Shown here: positions 1-12,387 of the stretch, piece after piece
How positions within the stretch are numbered: the stretch's first letter is position 1
Layout: the number at the start of each line of letters is the position of its first letter
NCBI GenBank assembly: GCA_037039685.1
Contig: JAWNGF010000001.1
Coordinates: 8,184,001-8,248,000 of the forward strand
Origin: Ceratobasidium sp. AG-K
Taxonomy: Eukaryota; Basidiomycota; Agaricomycetes; Cantharellales; Ceratobasidiaceae
Reading direction: 5' to 3'
Length of the DNA stretch: 64,000 nucleotides
Notes under the pieces: model-generated
What the model saw: the letters and a program-made list of their open reading frames with translations, nothing else
What the model was told of the DNA's origin: nothing
Databases searched by the model: none
Program-made: the position numbers and the translations under genes

Positions 1-1286
1 AGTGGTTCTCAAGTTATGCAGACCAACCGTGCAGTCCTCGCATCTCGCTCTTGCTCCGTCAGGTAAATATTCTCGCGCTTCTCCGCAGCGTAGCGGTCTT
101 TCACTAGCACGCATAGTCCGCTAAAAAGACCTCAGATTTGAGTGTTATTATATTCCGAAAGTCCAGGCCCACTCCACCGATTCGCCACGAGCCTGAGGTC
201 GATCAGATCACAACTTGAGACCATACTAAAATGAGTCCTGAAGGGTATCGAAGTCTCCCCGCGGTTGACTCACCTTTACTCGTCTCCAGGTTGACTCAAG
301 CCTAGGAAAACGGCGACACGCTGCGCCGTCGACCATGTCGCGTGGGTCATGACACCGAGCGGACACATGTGATCACATAGCGAGTATGCTCGGATTCTCC
401 CAGTCAGTCAGAATGCGTCAGCTGTAGCAGATTTACACCATCGTCCAGGAGGCGATGCTGGGAGTTGGTCGTTCCGATTGGCCCCGTTGAGTATCCGAGA
501 CCAGCACGCGACATCTCGGGGCAACTGGGATCGAACCAGTCGATATGCTAGGAATGCAGATCGAGTAAGCGGTGAGGTGGCCTGGAGAAGGCAGAGAAAC
601 GGACTGATCTTCAACGGGTGAGTACGACAGAGTTCATAAACTACGCCAAGAGTCTAGTATGGCTTGTCGTTGTGACATAGGTGCCTGCTTTCGCTGCGCC
701 CTAGACATGGTATGCTACAATTCTCATGCTGCGGCTTATGTCGGATGCTAATTGAGTTACCCGCAGGCTCTGGTATCAGAGTGCTTGCATTTGAGGATTG
801 GCTTATACGCGAAATCATACACCAATTTTAACTACCACATTTGCGATTCTCCGCCTCAAGTATAGGTTTATGGCAATTTGGGTCGGATGATTAGACGCTG
901 CATGGAACTTGTGATCCAACGGGCGGGTGGCCCTCCACGCCGTGGGACGTGTACAACTGTGATCCAACCAAGACCATCAAGACTCAAACAAGTTGGAAAT
1001 GCAGAATACTAACGCGGTGTTTACAGTGTGTTAACGACTACAATTTAGGAGTAAGGTTGCCAGTAGCGAGAAGACAAACGACAACGAAACGACACAAAAA
1101 TCAGAGATGCGCGATTCCTATGACGTTTATCACTAGTCACTGCCAATGCACACATATAAGCAAGTGCAAAGTCTGAAACCCGACGCATACGACGTACCGA
1201 TGACAACTACGGCTGATAGCACTCGGCCCACCTTTCTCCGAGTAGAAGGTTCTCATAGTTGATGTATAGAGAGCCTTGGTGACCTA
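1..1286. other. Left-edge stretch without a recognisable gene
   Basis: I see no coding region with family signatures here; the open frames are short, overlap each other and have no splice logic. It lies downstream of the NLR pseudogene. The only structured element is a hairpin at 524-540 that reads on the minus strand as a perfect 5-bp stem with a 7-base loop containing a tRNA B-box match, treated under findings. Confidence 0.5.
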
Positions 1287-4200
1287 TCACACTCGATCTT
1301 GGGGGAACGGAATATGAGCACGGAGGTCAGGCGGGGTCCAGAAAAGCCGGACACCACCCGAAGTCACCCATCCGTCCTTGTGACAATCGAAGTCTATTAC
1401 ACCTGTCGGAATCTCCGTGGGATTGTGGTCATGAAAAGGGGGTGAAGGAGGGGTGATAGTGGTGATAGTGGTGATGGTTGGTACATCGGAGCTTTTCGCG
1501 TGGGCCGCAGTCTGAGGTGGCTTGAGGATCGCCAGAAACTGTTGGGGTTGGTTGTAGCAGCTTGAAGTAAGGTGTGTGTGCCGTTGCGACAATATGACAC
1601 CCGAATGGCTTGGTCATAGAGCCAGAGGCGATGCATGTGCCATCAGGAGAAAACGCAACCGAATTGGCCACACGGGTGTGCCCGTTGAATGGTCCAGCAA
1701 CAACCTCGCCGCTATGTGCATCCCATACCGTGATACTCTCATGAAGCCTGCCGGATATTGAGGCAACGCGTAGGCCGCCCGAAAGAGATATGGCCCAGTT
1801 GGCCCCACCCGTAAGTCCCTTGGAACGGGCCTTCAACGAGGTTTCCGGTGCGCGTATCCCATACCTGAACACCCTCTTCGCTGGAGCAAGACACAATGCG
1901 GGCACCATCGGGAGAGAACACGACTGATCGGATCGAGTCCGTGCTCACTTCGAACGGGGCCACGACCAGATCGCCGCTGCATGCATCCCACACTCGAATT
2001 GTTTTGTCATCAGACCCAGAGGCAATGCGCGTCCCATCAGGAGAAAATGCGACCGAGTTGACAAAACTTGTATGCCCTCTGAACGGTCCAGCAACGATAT
2101 GGCCACTACCCGAGTCCCAAAATCGGATAGTCTGATCATTCGAGCTAGAGACTACACGTTTGCCGTCGGAGAGAATGTCACACAGTTAACTTGGCCTGTA
2201 TGCCCTTCAAAAGGTCCCGCAATGCTGTCGCCAGTGCGTACATCCCACACTCGGACTGTTGTGTCAGCCGAGCCGGATACGACATGCATACCGTCTGGAG
2301 AAAACACGGCAGAAACAATACAGTTTGTATGGCCTTTGAGCGGTGGAAGAACAGCGCATCGCCAGTGTGTGCACATCCCATACTCGAACGGTTTTGTCAG
2401 CGAGAACCAGTTACGACGAGTGTGCCGTTGGGGGAGAACGAAACAAAAGTAACAAAATGTGCATGCCTCCCGTAGAAAGTCCTTCGGCAGCCACACCAAC
2501 ACGCGCGCATTCCATACCCGAACGGTGGAATCAGAAGAGCCGGTAACAATGCGTGTACCATCAGGAGAAAAGGCAGCCGAATGACCATGTTTGTGTGCCC
2601 TCTGAACGGCCCAGCGATAATAATACCAGTGTGTACGTCCCAAACTAGTGAGGTCTCATCATCAGAGCCAGAGACGATGCGCGTGCCATCAGGACGAGAA
2701 CGCAACAGAGTTGATAGATGCTGTATGTGCCGTAAGTGGGCCAGTGATCAGGTTGCAGTACGAGCATCCCAAATTCGGATGGTATGGTCGGCAGATCCAG
2801 AGACAATGCGTGCGCCATTAGGGGAAAGGGCAAATGACTGATGGAGTCGAATGTCCAGTGAACGGTTCAGAGACGAGACCCCTGCTGTGCGTGCTCCAAA
2901 CGCGGATAGTCGTGTCTGTAGGGAGCCAGAGGCGATATATGCGCCATCGGGGGAAAATGCAACTGATTCGATACTGGTTCATGACCTTAAGCGGCCCAAC
3001 AACCACATCGCCGGTATTGGCATCCCATACCCGGATTGTTTTGTCGCTAGAGCCAGAGACAATGCGCGTACCATCGGAGAGAGAAAGCAACCGAGTTGAT
3101 CCAGGCCACCGTGCCCTTCAAGGGCCGGGCAACAGTATTGCCAGTGCGTGAATCCCACACTCGGATCGTTCTATCATCTGAACCAGAGACAATGCGTGTG
3201 CTGTCGGGAGAAAATGCAATCGACCTGACCAGCCTGTATGTTCCTGTAACGGCCCTACAACGACATCCCAGTATGCGCGTCCCACACCCAGATGAATCCA
3301 TCAGCGCAACCAGCGGCAATTCTTGTGCCGTCTGGAGCAAACGCGACCGATAACACAGAGCTATTCGTTGTCCAGGTTGCCTGTGCAGCTCTATCCCTCT
3401 GGCTTATTGCCGTTCCTCGCACGTCCATCAGCCCTCGTATACGTCCCCAGTAGTTCATATACACTGAGCTAGATTTTGCACAGAATGGCAGGGCGGAGAG
3501 GTATATGTGTGGAGTACTGCGGTTGCATACACCCGCAGCGAAACGAGAGACAAAGTCACGCGCGTCGCTGGCCTGCTTCTGTACGAGAGTGGGGCTTTGT
3601 GGACCTGTTTAGTTGTCAGGGGATATATGTACATGACAAGTCCTTTGACTTACAGACAACCAGTCCTCTGCGTTTTTCAGCAGCAGAATCCCCTTCGCCA
3701 TCGATTGGTTGACGTTCAACACCTCCATCCAGAACAGCAGATGGTATGTTAGAAAGTTGACAAGCTTTGTACTCAGTTCATCCGAGGTGTTGGATTGGCG
3801 AAGATGTTCACCCCAGTATTGACATGAATAGAACAGGATAGGTGATACGTGCGCTTTAATTCGCTGATCCAAGTCGGACGCATCCTTGTCAAACTCAAAC
3901 GACGACTTCAGCTCGCAGATGTTGAAGTGTAGCTCCTTCTCCATGTTGTCGAAGCACCGAAGCGCTAGAAACCCATTATGCCGGCTCTCGTCGCAGTGGA
4001 GGTCGTGAGAACGCCGGGGGTCAAGCATGTAGTTTGGGAACGAGGCATGGAGAGTCGAAACAAGACCTCTACTCCTGGACACGTGCAGCACGGAGTACAG
4101 GGCTTCAGCGATGATGACACCTGTGTTTCAGCCAGACCTGTGAGCGATGCGAGCGCGGGAATTGTCAATGGCTCCTTTGCGCATATGACCGTCCACAGCA

Positions 4201-6230
4201 CCAGTCGCATGTGTTCAACCTCGACCTCTTCCAGTTCCTCGTCACTGAGCGCAGCTTCAAGGACGGTGGTGTATAGTGCGTCGAGTTCTTTGTATTTCTT
4301 GCTATACAGGTCTGCGTTCGTCGATTGGGAGTCGATTGCAAGCATTGCCTCCAGCCTACTGACTGGGTTGCCTCTTCTAGACATGATGTACCGTACCGCA
4401 GTGGCTGCATATATGAACAGATTGCCGGCACGCTGTGCCAGCTGATCGATTTTCGAAGGGGCTAGTGATACGGACTGGAACTCGGTCTCTAGGAACGTCT
4501 TGATATCGCCCTCCACGATTGACTTCTCGATGTCGTGCAGGTGCAACACGGCGGGGGAATATCCAGTCGGAGACATCATGTTATCTTGGATTGCAGGATC
4601 TGGGCGGCTGGTGACGAAGAACTTGAGTGGTAGACTTGCGCCAAGTTTTAGTAGTGTCCCAACAATTAGTCGAACGCCGTAGTCATCTTCGCACTCATCA
4701 AGCGCGTCGATTACAACCACCGCACCCCCCAGGCCTCCACCTATGAGTTTTCTCAACGGGTCTCGTACAAGTCTCTCAAACTGTCGAACTACGTTCAGCT
4801 TGCCGATGTCTGGGTCATCCTCCAACTCCTCACAGAGTGCTGATCCAAAAACCGAGGAATGGCGTGCAAGTTGGCGGGCAATGGTAGGTATAATCAGGTT
4901 GACATTACGACAAGACGAAGACACCCGAGAGCAGAAGAAGCTGGCGCCAAGTCGTTTGTTCGTCTCCAGCTACTCGCACAGACTGTATGCAATAGTGGTC
5001 TTGCCAGTCCCTGCCATGCCGTTCATCCAGTACACTTTGGCCCCGTTCGGATCTCGTACCCAGTCCTGTAGGTCTGCTTGCACCTTCTCGCGGGTCTCTG
5101 GTGTGCGTGCACGTCGCTTTACGGTAGTAGAGTAGCTCGAGTCGTATCGTGCATCGTCCACCGGTGACATGCCCTGGAGCAGTGACAACTATCGTGCGAA
5201 CATCTGAGTGGACCTGATTAGATCTCCTTGTGACATGCACTTACCATACGCTGCGGTAGTAGCTTGTTTGTGTTTCCCAGTATCTGAAGGTTGATATCTG
5301 TCAGCCTGTTCGTGTTTCCCAATATTCGGAGGTTGATATAAGTCTATTTAGAAAGTACAAATCAGGAATCACGCTGCATTTAGATATCCAGTGCTTACTT
5401 GTAACTGTCGAAATAACCCTTCGATTACGTGGTAGCTAGCGATTACGTCCTCTTTGTCCTGAGTCGATTCGGCCAGTTGTCTCGCCCTCCCTCGCTCTTG
5501 CTAATTGCTAATTCGTGTCACTTCTGCTTCGATGGATCTATGCGACTCGCACATTTATACCCAAGGAATTTTGAAATGCTATTTGTGCTTACTTTGCAAT
5601 ATGCCCGATACTACCGTCCGCATCTTCTTTACCAAACTCCATTATAAATTTGTTCAAGGAGGTTGCCGTTGTTGTGAGTTCCGACGTCAGACGATTATAT
5701 TCATCTGCGTTTGCTGCCGCTGACTGCTCATGGCCACAGTTATTACTCACATATAGTAGTGCTTGTTCGTCACTCACCTGGACAATGTCGAGAAATGCAA
5801 TCAATCTACCAACAGCTGATTTCAGAGGTGGGAAAGCATCTGCACTTGCTCCGAGAACATGTAGGGCGGCCTCCAGCCCGGAAAGTATTCCATGTCCACC
5901 ATCCCTGGGCTTGTTGCTGGTAGTGGGCGCAGGGCTTAAATTATGTGTGTCACTGGTAGCGTGAGGCGCCGGATTATCACCCAACCCCCCCGTTTTAGTT
6001 TGTTTCCCAGAAGTGTCCGTTCCTTGGATGGGACTTCGGTGTGCTGGTGCCTGTAGATTGGTAGGGAGCGATGAGACATGTCCAGTGTCGGTTGATGGGA
6101 CATTGCTTCCAGAATCCTGCGAAGCCGGCGACGAGGGACGTACGACATGCGCGATCCGGTCATATCCACGTTAGAGAGCCTTCCCAAAGCGCTCCCGCTT
6201 TGAGGCCTTCGTTCGCTCACGAGAGTCCAT
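1287..6230 (-). pseudogene. Broken NACHT-WD40 NLR (HET-E-like)
   Basis: Relic of a fungal NOD-like receptor of the HET-E type, whose family senses non-self and can trigger cell death. The N-terminal segment starts MDSRERTKASKR at 6230 and includes a predicted helical stretch at 5589-5960. The NACHT domain has Walker A GMAGTGKTT near 5000-5030 and Walker B VVVIDALDE near 4690-4720. About 14 WD40 units lie between 3464 and 1600, with FSPDGTRIVSGS and TIRVWD signatures, and a DGWV...LFWTPPDLRA tail lies near 1330-1390. Damage: an in-frame TAA at 6171-6173 (codon 20), an in-frame TAG at 4970-4972 just after Walker A where relatives have Glu, a frame change near 4080-4090 after the NACHT module, and repeated frame changes through the WD40 region. 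A predictor could hide these as false introns, but the TAG cannot be spliced out. A residual risk is that some indels are consensus errors. Confidence 0.85.
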
Positions 6231-6621
6231 TGTCGTTGGGTTTACAATGCGCGCTTCTCAGTTCACAGTGCTTGAGCTACCGTAATTTGCAATATGCCAG
6301 TGTTTGCTGGGGTTTGCTGTCACTTGTAATCGTCCATCGATTTTGACTTCAATTTAAACCCTACTCGTCATGAGAAATGTGGTGACTATTATTATAATTT
6401 GTTTTAAATGAGTAGCCATTGCATTGTGGCTTGAGCATTCCGGGGCCGCTGAATTTTGTTCGCACTCACAGCGAGTTACAACTCCTTCAATCTTATAGCG
6501 TACACATCTTATACATCACACATTACACATCATGCGCAGCCCGGCCGCACGTACAACACCAGTCACCTTTTTACATCCAACCAAATACACCAGCCTAAAT
6601 ATCCACTTCATCCATTTTTCC
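6231..6621. other. Intergenic gap, NLR relic to CCCH gene
   Basis: This gap holds the promoter side of the minus-strand NLR relic and the 3' end of the minus-strand CCCH gene. No gene seen. Confidence 0.5.
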
Positions 6622-8741
6622 TCAGTCCATCGCTTCGTCCATCGGGAACAGCCCAACTTCTTCGTCGTTCGTCGCCGCCGGTTTCGCCGACGGACTCGCC
6701 CATGTGTTGACCGCCCAACGTCTTCCACCATTGGCAGGCGGCGACGTCGCGACATTGGACGTCGAGCTCGGAGTCCGGGACATCGGAAGCGCAGACGGTG
6801 ATGACCCCGTTCGGTTGTTTAGCGTAGAGAACGTCGGTCTGGGCACATTATCTTCAAAGCTAAACGGATCGTATGCCCGAGGTGTGGTGCCTAGGCGAGG
6901 ACCGTCAGGAGACCACTCGAATTGTGCACCGGATGGGCTCGCAGCGGGTACGAGGTGCAATCGACTGAGACCGGCAGCCAGACCTTGAGGCAGACTCTGG
7001 CCCGGTGCGTGGTTTCGCAAGGCTCGAGTGGATGGCGAGAGTGCAGAGGACAGGTCCGCCTTTTGGACACCGGGTATGGGACGCGAGTTCATTCCCCCTA
7101 GTGTCGATACGGGGTCGATCGAGGCTGAGATGGCAAATTCGGGGACAGGCGGTGCGTTGTCGTATGACTGGGCCGACATTGTTCGCATGCCAGACGTCAT
7201 GTTTGCTGGCCGCGGCGCCAAGAATCCAGCCGATACGTTCGAGGTACCTATGAGAGACGACGAGGCGGACCTGGCTTCTTCCTCCCCGTACCGGCCTTGA
7301 GATACACCGCGTGCTTGTGAGTGTCCAAGACCCGAAGTGTCGGCATCGCGGCCCCTAGGTTTGTTCTGCTCGTCCCAGATGGACTTGATGTCGAGCATGT
7401 TCGAAGACGGCACAGACCTCGAGAACAGGTTGTTGTCGACGCTCGGCCGAACTCCGTGCTTTGTGCGGCTCATTCTCCTCTCGCGTTCTCCGGGTGACAG
7501 CAGATCTGTAAGGCTAGAGGGCAAGAACTCCTCCAGATCCTCGTCCTCGACCGCATTATCAAGGTCACGAGCCCTGATCGTCCGTTTGTTATCACCCCAT
7601 TTGGATTCGAACGGCGCAGACTGCCTTCCGGGTTCGTGCTGATCCAAACTATAAGACAAGAAAAGGGATTTCGAGCCTGGGGCAGAGAAAGGGGAAGACC
7701 CAAATGGTGCAGGGTTTTCACGCACAGGTGGGGAAGTACCAGCTGCGAAGCCATTTACGCTCCCGCGAGTGCCGTGTCCGGGAATAAACCCAGGCTTGGC
7801 TGGAGATGCCTGCGGCGGAGAGCCAACAGGCCCAAAGTCGACGGACGCATTGTTCCGCCCCACCCTGGCTGCGCTTCCAGATGACCGAGCGAGTGGGAGG
7901 GGAGATGGTCGGCGTGGTTGTTCGGCCGTGGTGGCAGTAGTGGCGGATTGAGTGTTAGGAGGGGCACCAGCGTTATTAGGCTCTGCAGGTGGAGGCGCAA
8001 CAGATGCTACGGGGCTAAACTGGCGAGGAGGAGGTTGGCGGGGAGTTGCAGTAAGTTCATCAAAGTCGTCTGGAAGGCCGAAAGCGGTATCGGATAGTGC
8101 AGGACCCGAAAGGGCAGCAGGCGTAGGGGCGGCCTTGGAAATGGCAATAGGGGCCTTGGACCCGATGCCCATCCCAATGGTGGGAGGCGTACCAAGCGGC
8201 GTTGACTTGCGCTCGCGAGACCTGCCGTTGTGATCTCCTTCACCACGTCGGTTGCGCTCGCGGCCCTGGCCGGTCTTGTCACCACCTGAGCCACCCTTGT
8301 CACCGCCTTTGCCGGCAGCTGTTTGGGCAGCACGCTTATTACGTTTATCCATCGACATCGGCTGGCCAGGCAGAATGTGGGCGAGGGCGCATTTGTGGCC
8401 GAACTTGCAGCTTCCCTTCATAAACCAGGTGCAGGCACTCTTGGTTTCGCCTGGCTCGGCCACATGGTGCGAGAATGGGCAAGCGGGACCAGCGGTGCAT
8501 CCTCCGACTCTAAAGAACTTGCAAGGTACGCTAGATTGATGGAATAATTTAGTAGGACGATGCCAGCGGGACGATCGAAACGTACTGAGAGAGATCCTTG
8601 GCTATATCGATCAACTCGTTGAGCGGTACGGCTATGGATGCGCAATAATTACGCACATTTGGATGGCCCTTTCCCCTTGCCAGCCTTGTCCTTGTCGGTC
8701 GATGTATCCTCTTGTTTATTAGTCGCTGCTGTAGATGACAT
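6622..8741 (-). CDS. Tandem CCCH zinc-finger protein
   Basis: 665-residue protein in two exons (8653-8741 and 6622-8530); the intron starts GTAATT, has a TACTAAAT branch site and ends TCTAG. The start is MSSTAATNKQ, followed by a Lys-rich leader. Two zinc fingers follow at about residues 32-50 and 61-79. Both fit C-x7-C-x5-C-x3-H exactly (CKFFRVGGCTAGPACPFSH and CTWFMKGSCKFGHKCALAH). The remaining 580 residues are Ser/Pro/Gly-rich and probably disordered, ending WAVNTWASPS...MDEAMD. This resembles fungal Lee1-like CCCH proteins. RNA binding is inferred from the fingers; no partner or target is evident. Joining the exons gives a whole number of codons (1,998 nt), which supports the model. Confidence 0.85.
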
Positions 8742-9088
8742 CGTAATGGTCGATGATATAGTGAACGTGTAAAGTCGGAATCTCGGGCGGTGAGGAGGTT
8801 GGCTAAGCTGCAGGTGGCAGCAAGCAGGTGTATCCGGATCCGCGGATCCGTAAAATTATTCACAAAATCGGACAAAGTCCGTATAAGTCCCATACTAAAT
8901 AATCAATAGACTACTTTAAATTCCATAGTATATGCGTTTAGCATGCTTCAGATACTTCAATTGACATCCTCTAGCCTACTGCCCAACTAATGCCCCGAGG
9001 TTGAATTGCGAACATCAGGGCTGCACAGCGCAGGGTGGAGCCGATCACAACAACAGCACCAGCGCTGAGCGTTCGAACCGAGGCGCCT
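8742..9088. other. Intergenic gap, CCCH gene to eIF2alpha
   Basis: This gap is the promoter region of the CCCH gene plus the 3' flank of the eIF2alpha gene. If the eIF2alpha frame is read as given, its stop moves to 8971, inside this gap. No separate gene seen. Confidence 0.5.
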
Positions 9089-10368
9089 TTATTCGTCGCC
9101 CGATTCGTCTGCGCTGTCCCGGACACTTCCTGGTTCTCCTGGTTGGCTTTGGCCATGAGCGCCGCCAATTCGAGATCTTCCGTCTCCGAAACCGCTTTAG
9201 GCTACGAAGCAAACGCTCAGCTTCCTTCATCAGAAGTAGCTCTGATTGGCACACCTTCATCTTAATATTGAGTTCGCCGCCGTCCTCATGTATAGAGACT
9301 TTGATCGCCTCGATGGCCTTCTCCAGGGTGTCCACCCCGGCGACCTTGTATAGACATACCCTAAGTTAATTGTAATATTCTACAGACTGAATTGCACTAA
9401 CCTTGTCGGTCGCATTGGTTCCAAGAACATAGAAAGGAGGCGCGACAAGCTTGGCCTTGACGGGAACGGTTTCGGTGCTAACTGCTTCCCCAGCGGTAAG
9501 CGCACGCTTGATGGCGTCGATTCCGGCCGGTTGGAAGCAGGTGAGCTCAATGTCGGCTCGGAGTTTGATCGGCTGAGGAGTCAATCGTCGGGCAATAGTG
9601 GCCATCAACGAGGTTAGGACTGGTTGAGAAATGTTCAAGCCTTCAAAGACCTCGGGAGAACTCAAATTCAACTCAGTAAATTCGACAGTCTACCATCAAA
9701 CCCAAGCTACTCACGTCAAAGCCAGCTTGAAGGCGTCATAAGTATGACCGTACTTGCTCGCGAGCGGCCACACAATCTGCTCATGCAGCTCCTCCAATCG
9801 CTCTTCGTCCGATCCACCGGGGAGACCCGCTTCTTCCTCTTCCTCCTCTTCCTTGGGAGCATCGCCCTTCGCAGCTGCCTCCGGTTCTTTGGGTGCTTCA
9901 CCCTCAACAGCAGCAGCCGGTGTCCGGGTCGCAACATGGCGCATAATCGAGGCCACCGCTTTAGACTTCATGAACCTGTCTTCACACTTGGTAATGTCCT
10001 CAGGAGAAACTCGTCGTTTCGACAAATCAATATATCCTAGACGCCGAGTCTTGGTGAGTGGCTCGCTCGATAGCGGATGGAACTCACCCTTCTCCTTATC
10101 CACACGCAAAACGACAACAACCTCATTTCGACCAACCCGAATGAGTTTCTGGATACTCCTAATACGTCTCCTCGACAGCTCAGAAAGCAAAATCATTCCC
10201 TCGATATTGTCATACTCGAGCTTGCCGCAACCCTAATCAGCTTCCAGACGCGGCAAGGGCAAACGATGCGCCCACCAACTTGACGTATGCGCCCATCTCT
10301 GCAATTTGGCGAACCTGGACCATGACCAGGTCATCTACCTCAGGATATTTTTGTTGGTAGTACCTCAT
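9089..10368 (-). CDS. SUI2: Translation initiation factor eIF2 alpha subunit (one-base frameshift near the C-terminus)
   Basis: The alpha subunit of eIF2 brings initiator tRNA to the 40S ribosome and is the target of eIF2 kinases. Six exons: 10276-10368, 10088-10220, 9715-10036, 9402-9660, 9255-9344 and 9089-9201. The S1 domain reads [20 protein letters not shown], and the phospho-site segment [20 protein letters not shown] (Ser51 equivalent) is intact. The C-terminal part is conserved ([34 protein letters not shown]). Two oddities: an insertion of roughly 40 Pro/Ala/Glu-rich residues in the helical domain (about 9795-9920), and a missing base in a CCC run at 9118-9120. Adding one G on the coding strand gives the expected acidic end DSADESGDE and a 336-residue protein. 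Read as given, the frame runs to 8971 with an unrelated tail. Confidence 0.95.
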
Positions 10369-10639
10369 TGTCCCGACCGAGTGTTGTGGATGGCTAGAGA
10401 TCTTCCGTGATATTTCTGTTTGAAACAAATTCTACATCACGTGCAAACGACTCACGAGCTCATTTCTTAAATAGGGTTTTAGACACATGACTCGACCAGG
10501 TACGTACGAGACCCCACACAATTCAAGACAACTTTACATCCTTATCTATATTCCGATAGGAAGTCTCACGGTTTATATTCGCATACAAAATCGCATAAGT
10601 GCTTTTGTTATAACATCCTGCACGCCCAACTGTTCAATC

Positions 10640-12387
10640 TCAAGGCATGCGAAACAACACTTTTCCACACTTTCCCTCGTTAAACAGTTTGTATGCATCA
10701 TGAACAGGCCCCTCTTCAAACGGCACTATCTTCTCAATCAAACTTGCTGCGCCTCCAACTGAGAATACGTCTTGACGGCTTCGGAGGAGCTCAACACAGT
10801 ATGGGAAGATTGACCGAACAGGGCATCTTCCAAACGCAAGGCTAACATTTTTCGAGTAGAGTGAATCGCCATCTAGCGGAAATTGGGATGGGTATGGACA
10901 CCTTTTAATGAATTTCGTCAGTCGTATGCCTATAACAGGTCTTGTTTCTTAATACACGTACCAACCGAGGAGATGACGCCAAATGGTCGAATCAGGTCGT
11001 ACGATAGCTGAAGAGCTGAATTATTTCCGACAACCTGTGCGTCCAAAATTGTCAAATCGCCGCTACGACGGAAAGAAACGTGCATATAGCCACTTACTTC
11101 GAGTACTGCGTCGCAGCCATGCCCATCAGAAAGCCCAGCTGAAACAGCGATTGCATCTTCGAGCGAAACCACTCTTATTACCCCTCCAGGAGTGGGACCA
11201 AGTGCGGTGAGAATAGCTTCCGCCTTTGCTCGACGGCTTTCGTTGAGATCAATAGCCAAAATCGAAAAGTCGGACATTCCACTGAGGATCAACAGTTCCA
11301 CAAGGCTGACCAACGCACACTAAGTACAAGCGGAATCAGATATGCACTGGAATGGTGGAGTGTCCTTACCAAGCCTACTGGACCTAGCCCAACCACCCCA
11401 AAAGTAAGCTTGCTATCCCTGTCCTGGACCTTCATCATAGCTCCTCCAGTCACAGCCGCATCCACAAACGCGGGTACAACAGGGAAAGCGCGACGTGCAA
11501 AAGCGTATGCTAGATTTGGATGCTGAACGGCCTGAAGTGCCGCAAAGTATCCAGTAGGTAGGATGTCCCCTAGAAGAATGAGTGAAGCGTCGGAGATCCG
11601 GTCCCAAGTCGTCGCTTCCGAGGACGGAGCATCATCAGGCGGGAACTTGAATAACGTTCCTCCAGCGTAAGGGACCCGGACGTATTGAGCTTGCGCACCG
11701 GACAAGCGAGGGGATCCAAACAGCAGAGAGTGCTCGCATCTTGACGTATATCCAATTCGGCATGAACTGTAATGTAAGCGTAAATTCCCCTAGCTATTCC
11801 TCGACCATTAAAGCTTGGCTCACCGGCATTCTCCGCATGATGATGTGAAAGGAGAAACGACCTATACCCCCATGAGCAGAAATATCATTCAATAAACATA
11901 TCATCTATCAAAAGCCCTTGCGTACCTTGTCACCAATCTTGAGTGTGGAGTACAGCCGTGGACGCTCAGCTGCACCGCTTGCTCCAAAGCTCTTCCCTAA
12001 ATCCACGATAACACCCACAAATTCGTGCCCAGTGATATAGCTTGAGAGTCAGGTTATATTATTGGACATGAGCTGAATAACAAAACCCAACTCACGGGGT
12101 ATCGAAGGGCTCAAGACCGCGGTAGGCATGAAGGTCGCTACCACACAAACCTGCAAGCTACAAGGCTATTCGGATCACGCATATTTTCGATCTGTCTGAG
12201 ATTCCATACCACTACTTTGACTATTGCGTCATCTGGGTGGATGACCCTAGTGGCATACTATATAGTAGTTATTTGTTGAGCTATTAGACGATACTTACTG
12301 TGGGATAGGCAAAATCTCGAACCTGAGTTCGAGAGGATCGGGGTAAAGCTTTATTGCAGACATTCCGTCTTGGTCGTTCGCAGCCAT
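10640..12387 (-). CDS. Zinc-dependent medium-chain alcohol dehydrogenase
   Basis: GroES-like, Rossmann-fold MDR oxidoreductase; the family oxidises or reduces alcohols and aldehydes with NAD(P). Roughly eight exons starting MAANDQDGMSAIKLYPDP at 12387. Catalytic zinc ligands fit GLCGSDLHAYRG and ITGHEFVG near residues 50-75. Structural zinc cysteines are seen in CGECRSCRIGYTSRC. The nucleotide-binding motif is FGVVGLGPVGL. The C-terminus reads GGAASLIEKIVPFEEGPVHDAYKLF and ends FRMP, stop at 10640. One late intron appears to use a GTGTAT donor, and the exact join there is my reconstruction. The frame stays open across all proposed exons. Substrate cannot be told; relatives include threonine- and glutathione-dependent formaldehyde-dehydrogenase-like enzymes. 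Confidence 0.85.

Noticed and set aside
5189..5191. A third in-frame TAG in the NLR relic
   Set aside because: It can be read as the ATAG end of an intron just before the segment starting LSLLQGMSP, so I did not count it as a nonsense mutation.
8971..9168. Alternative eIF2alpha tail ending at 8971
   Set aside because: The tail has no similarity to eIF2alpha, while a one-base correction gives the expected acidic end and an exact codon count.
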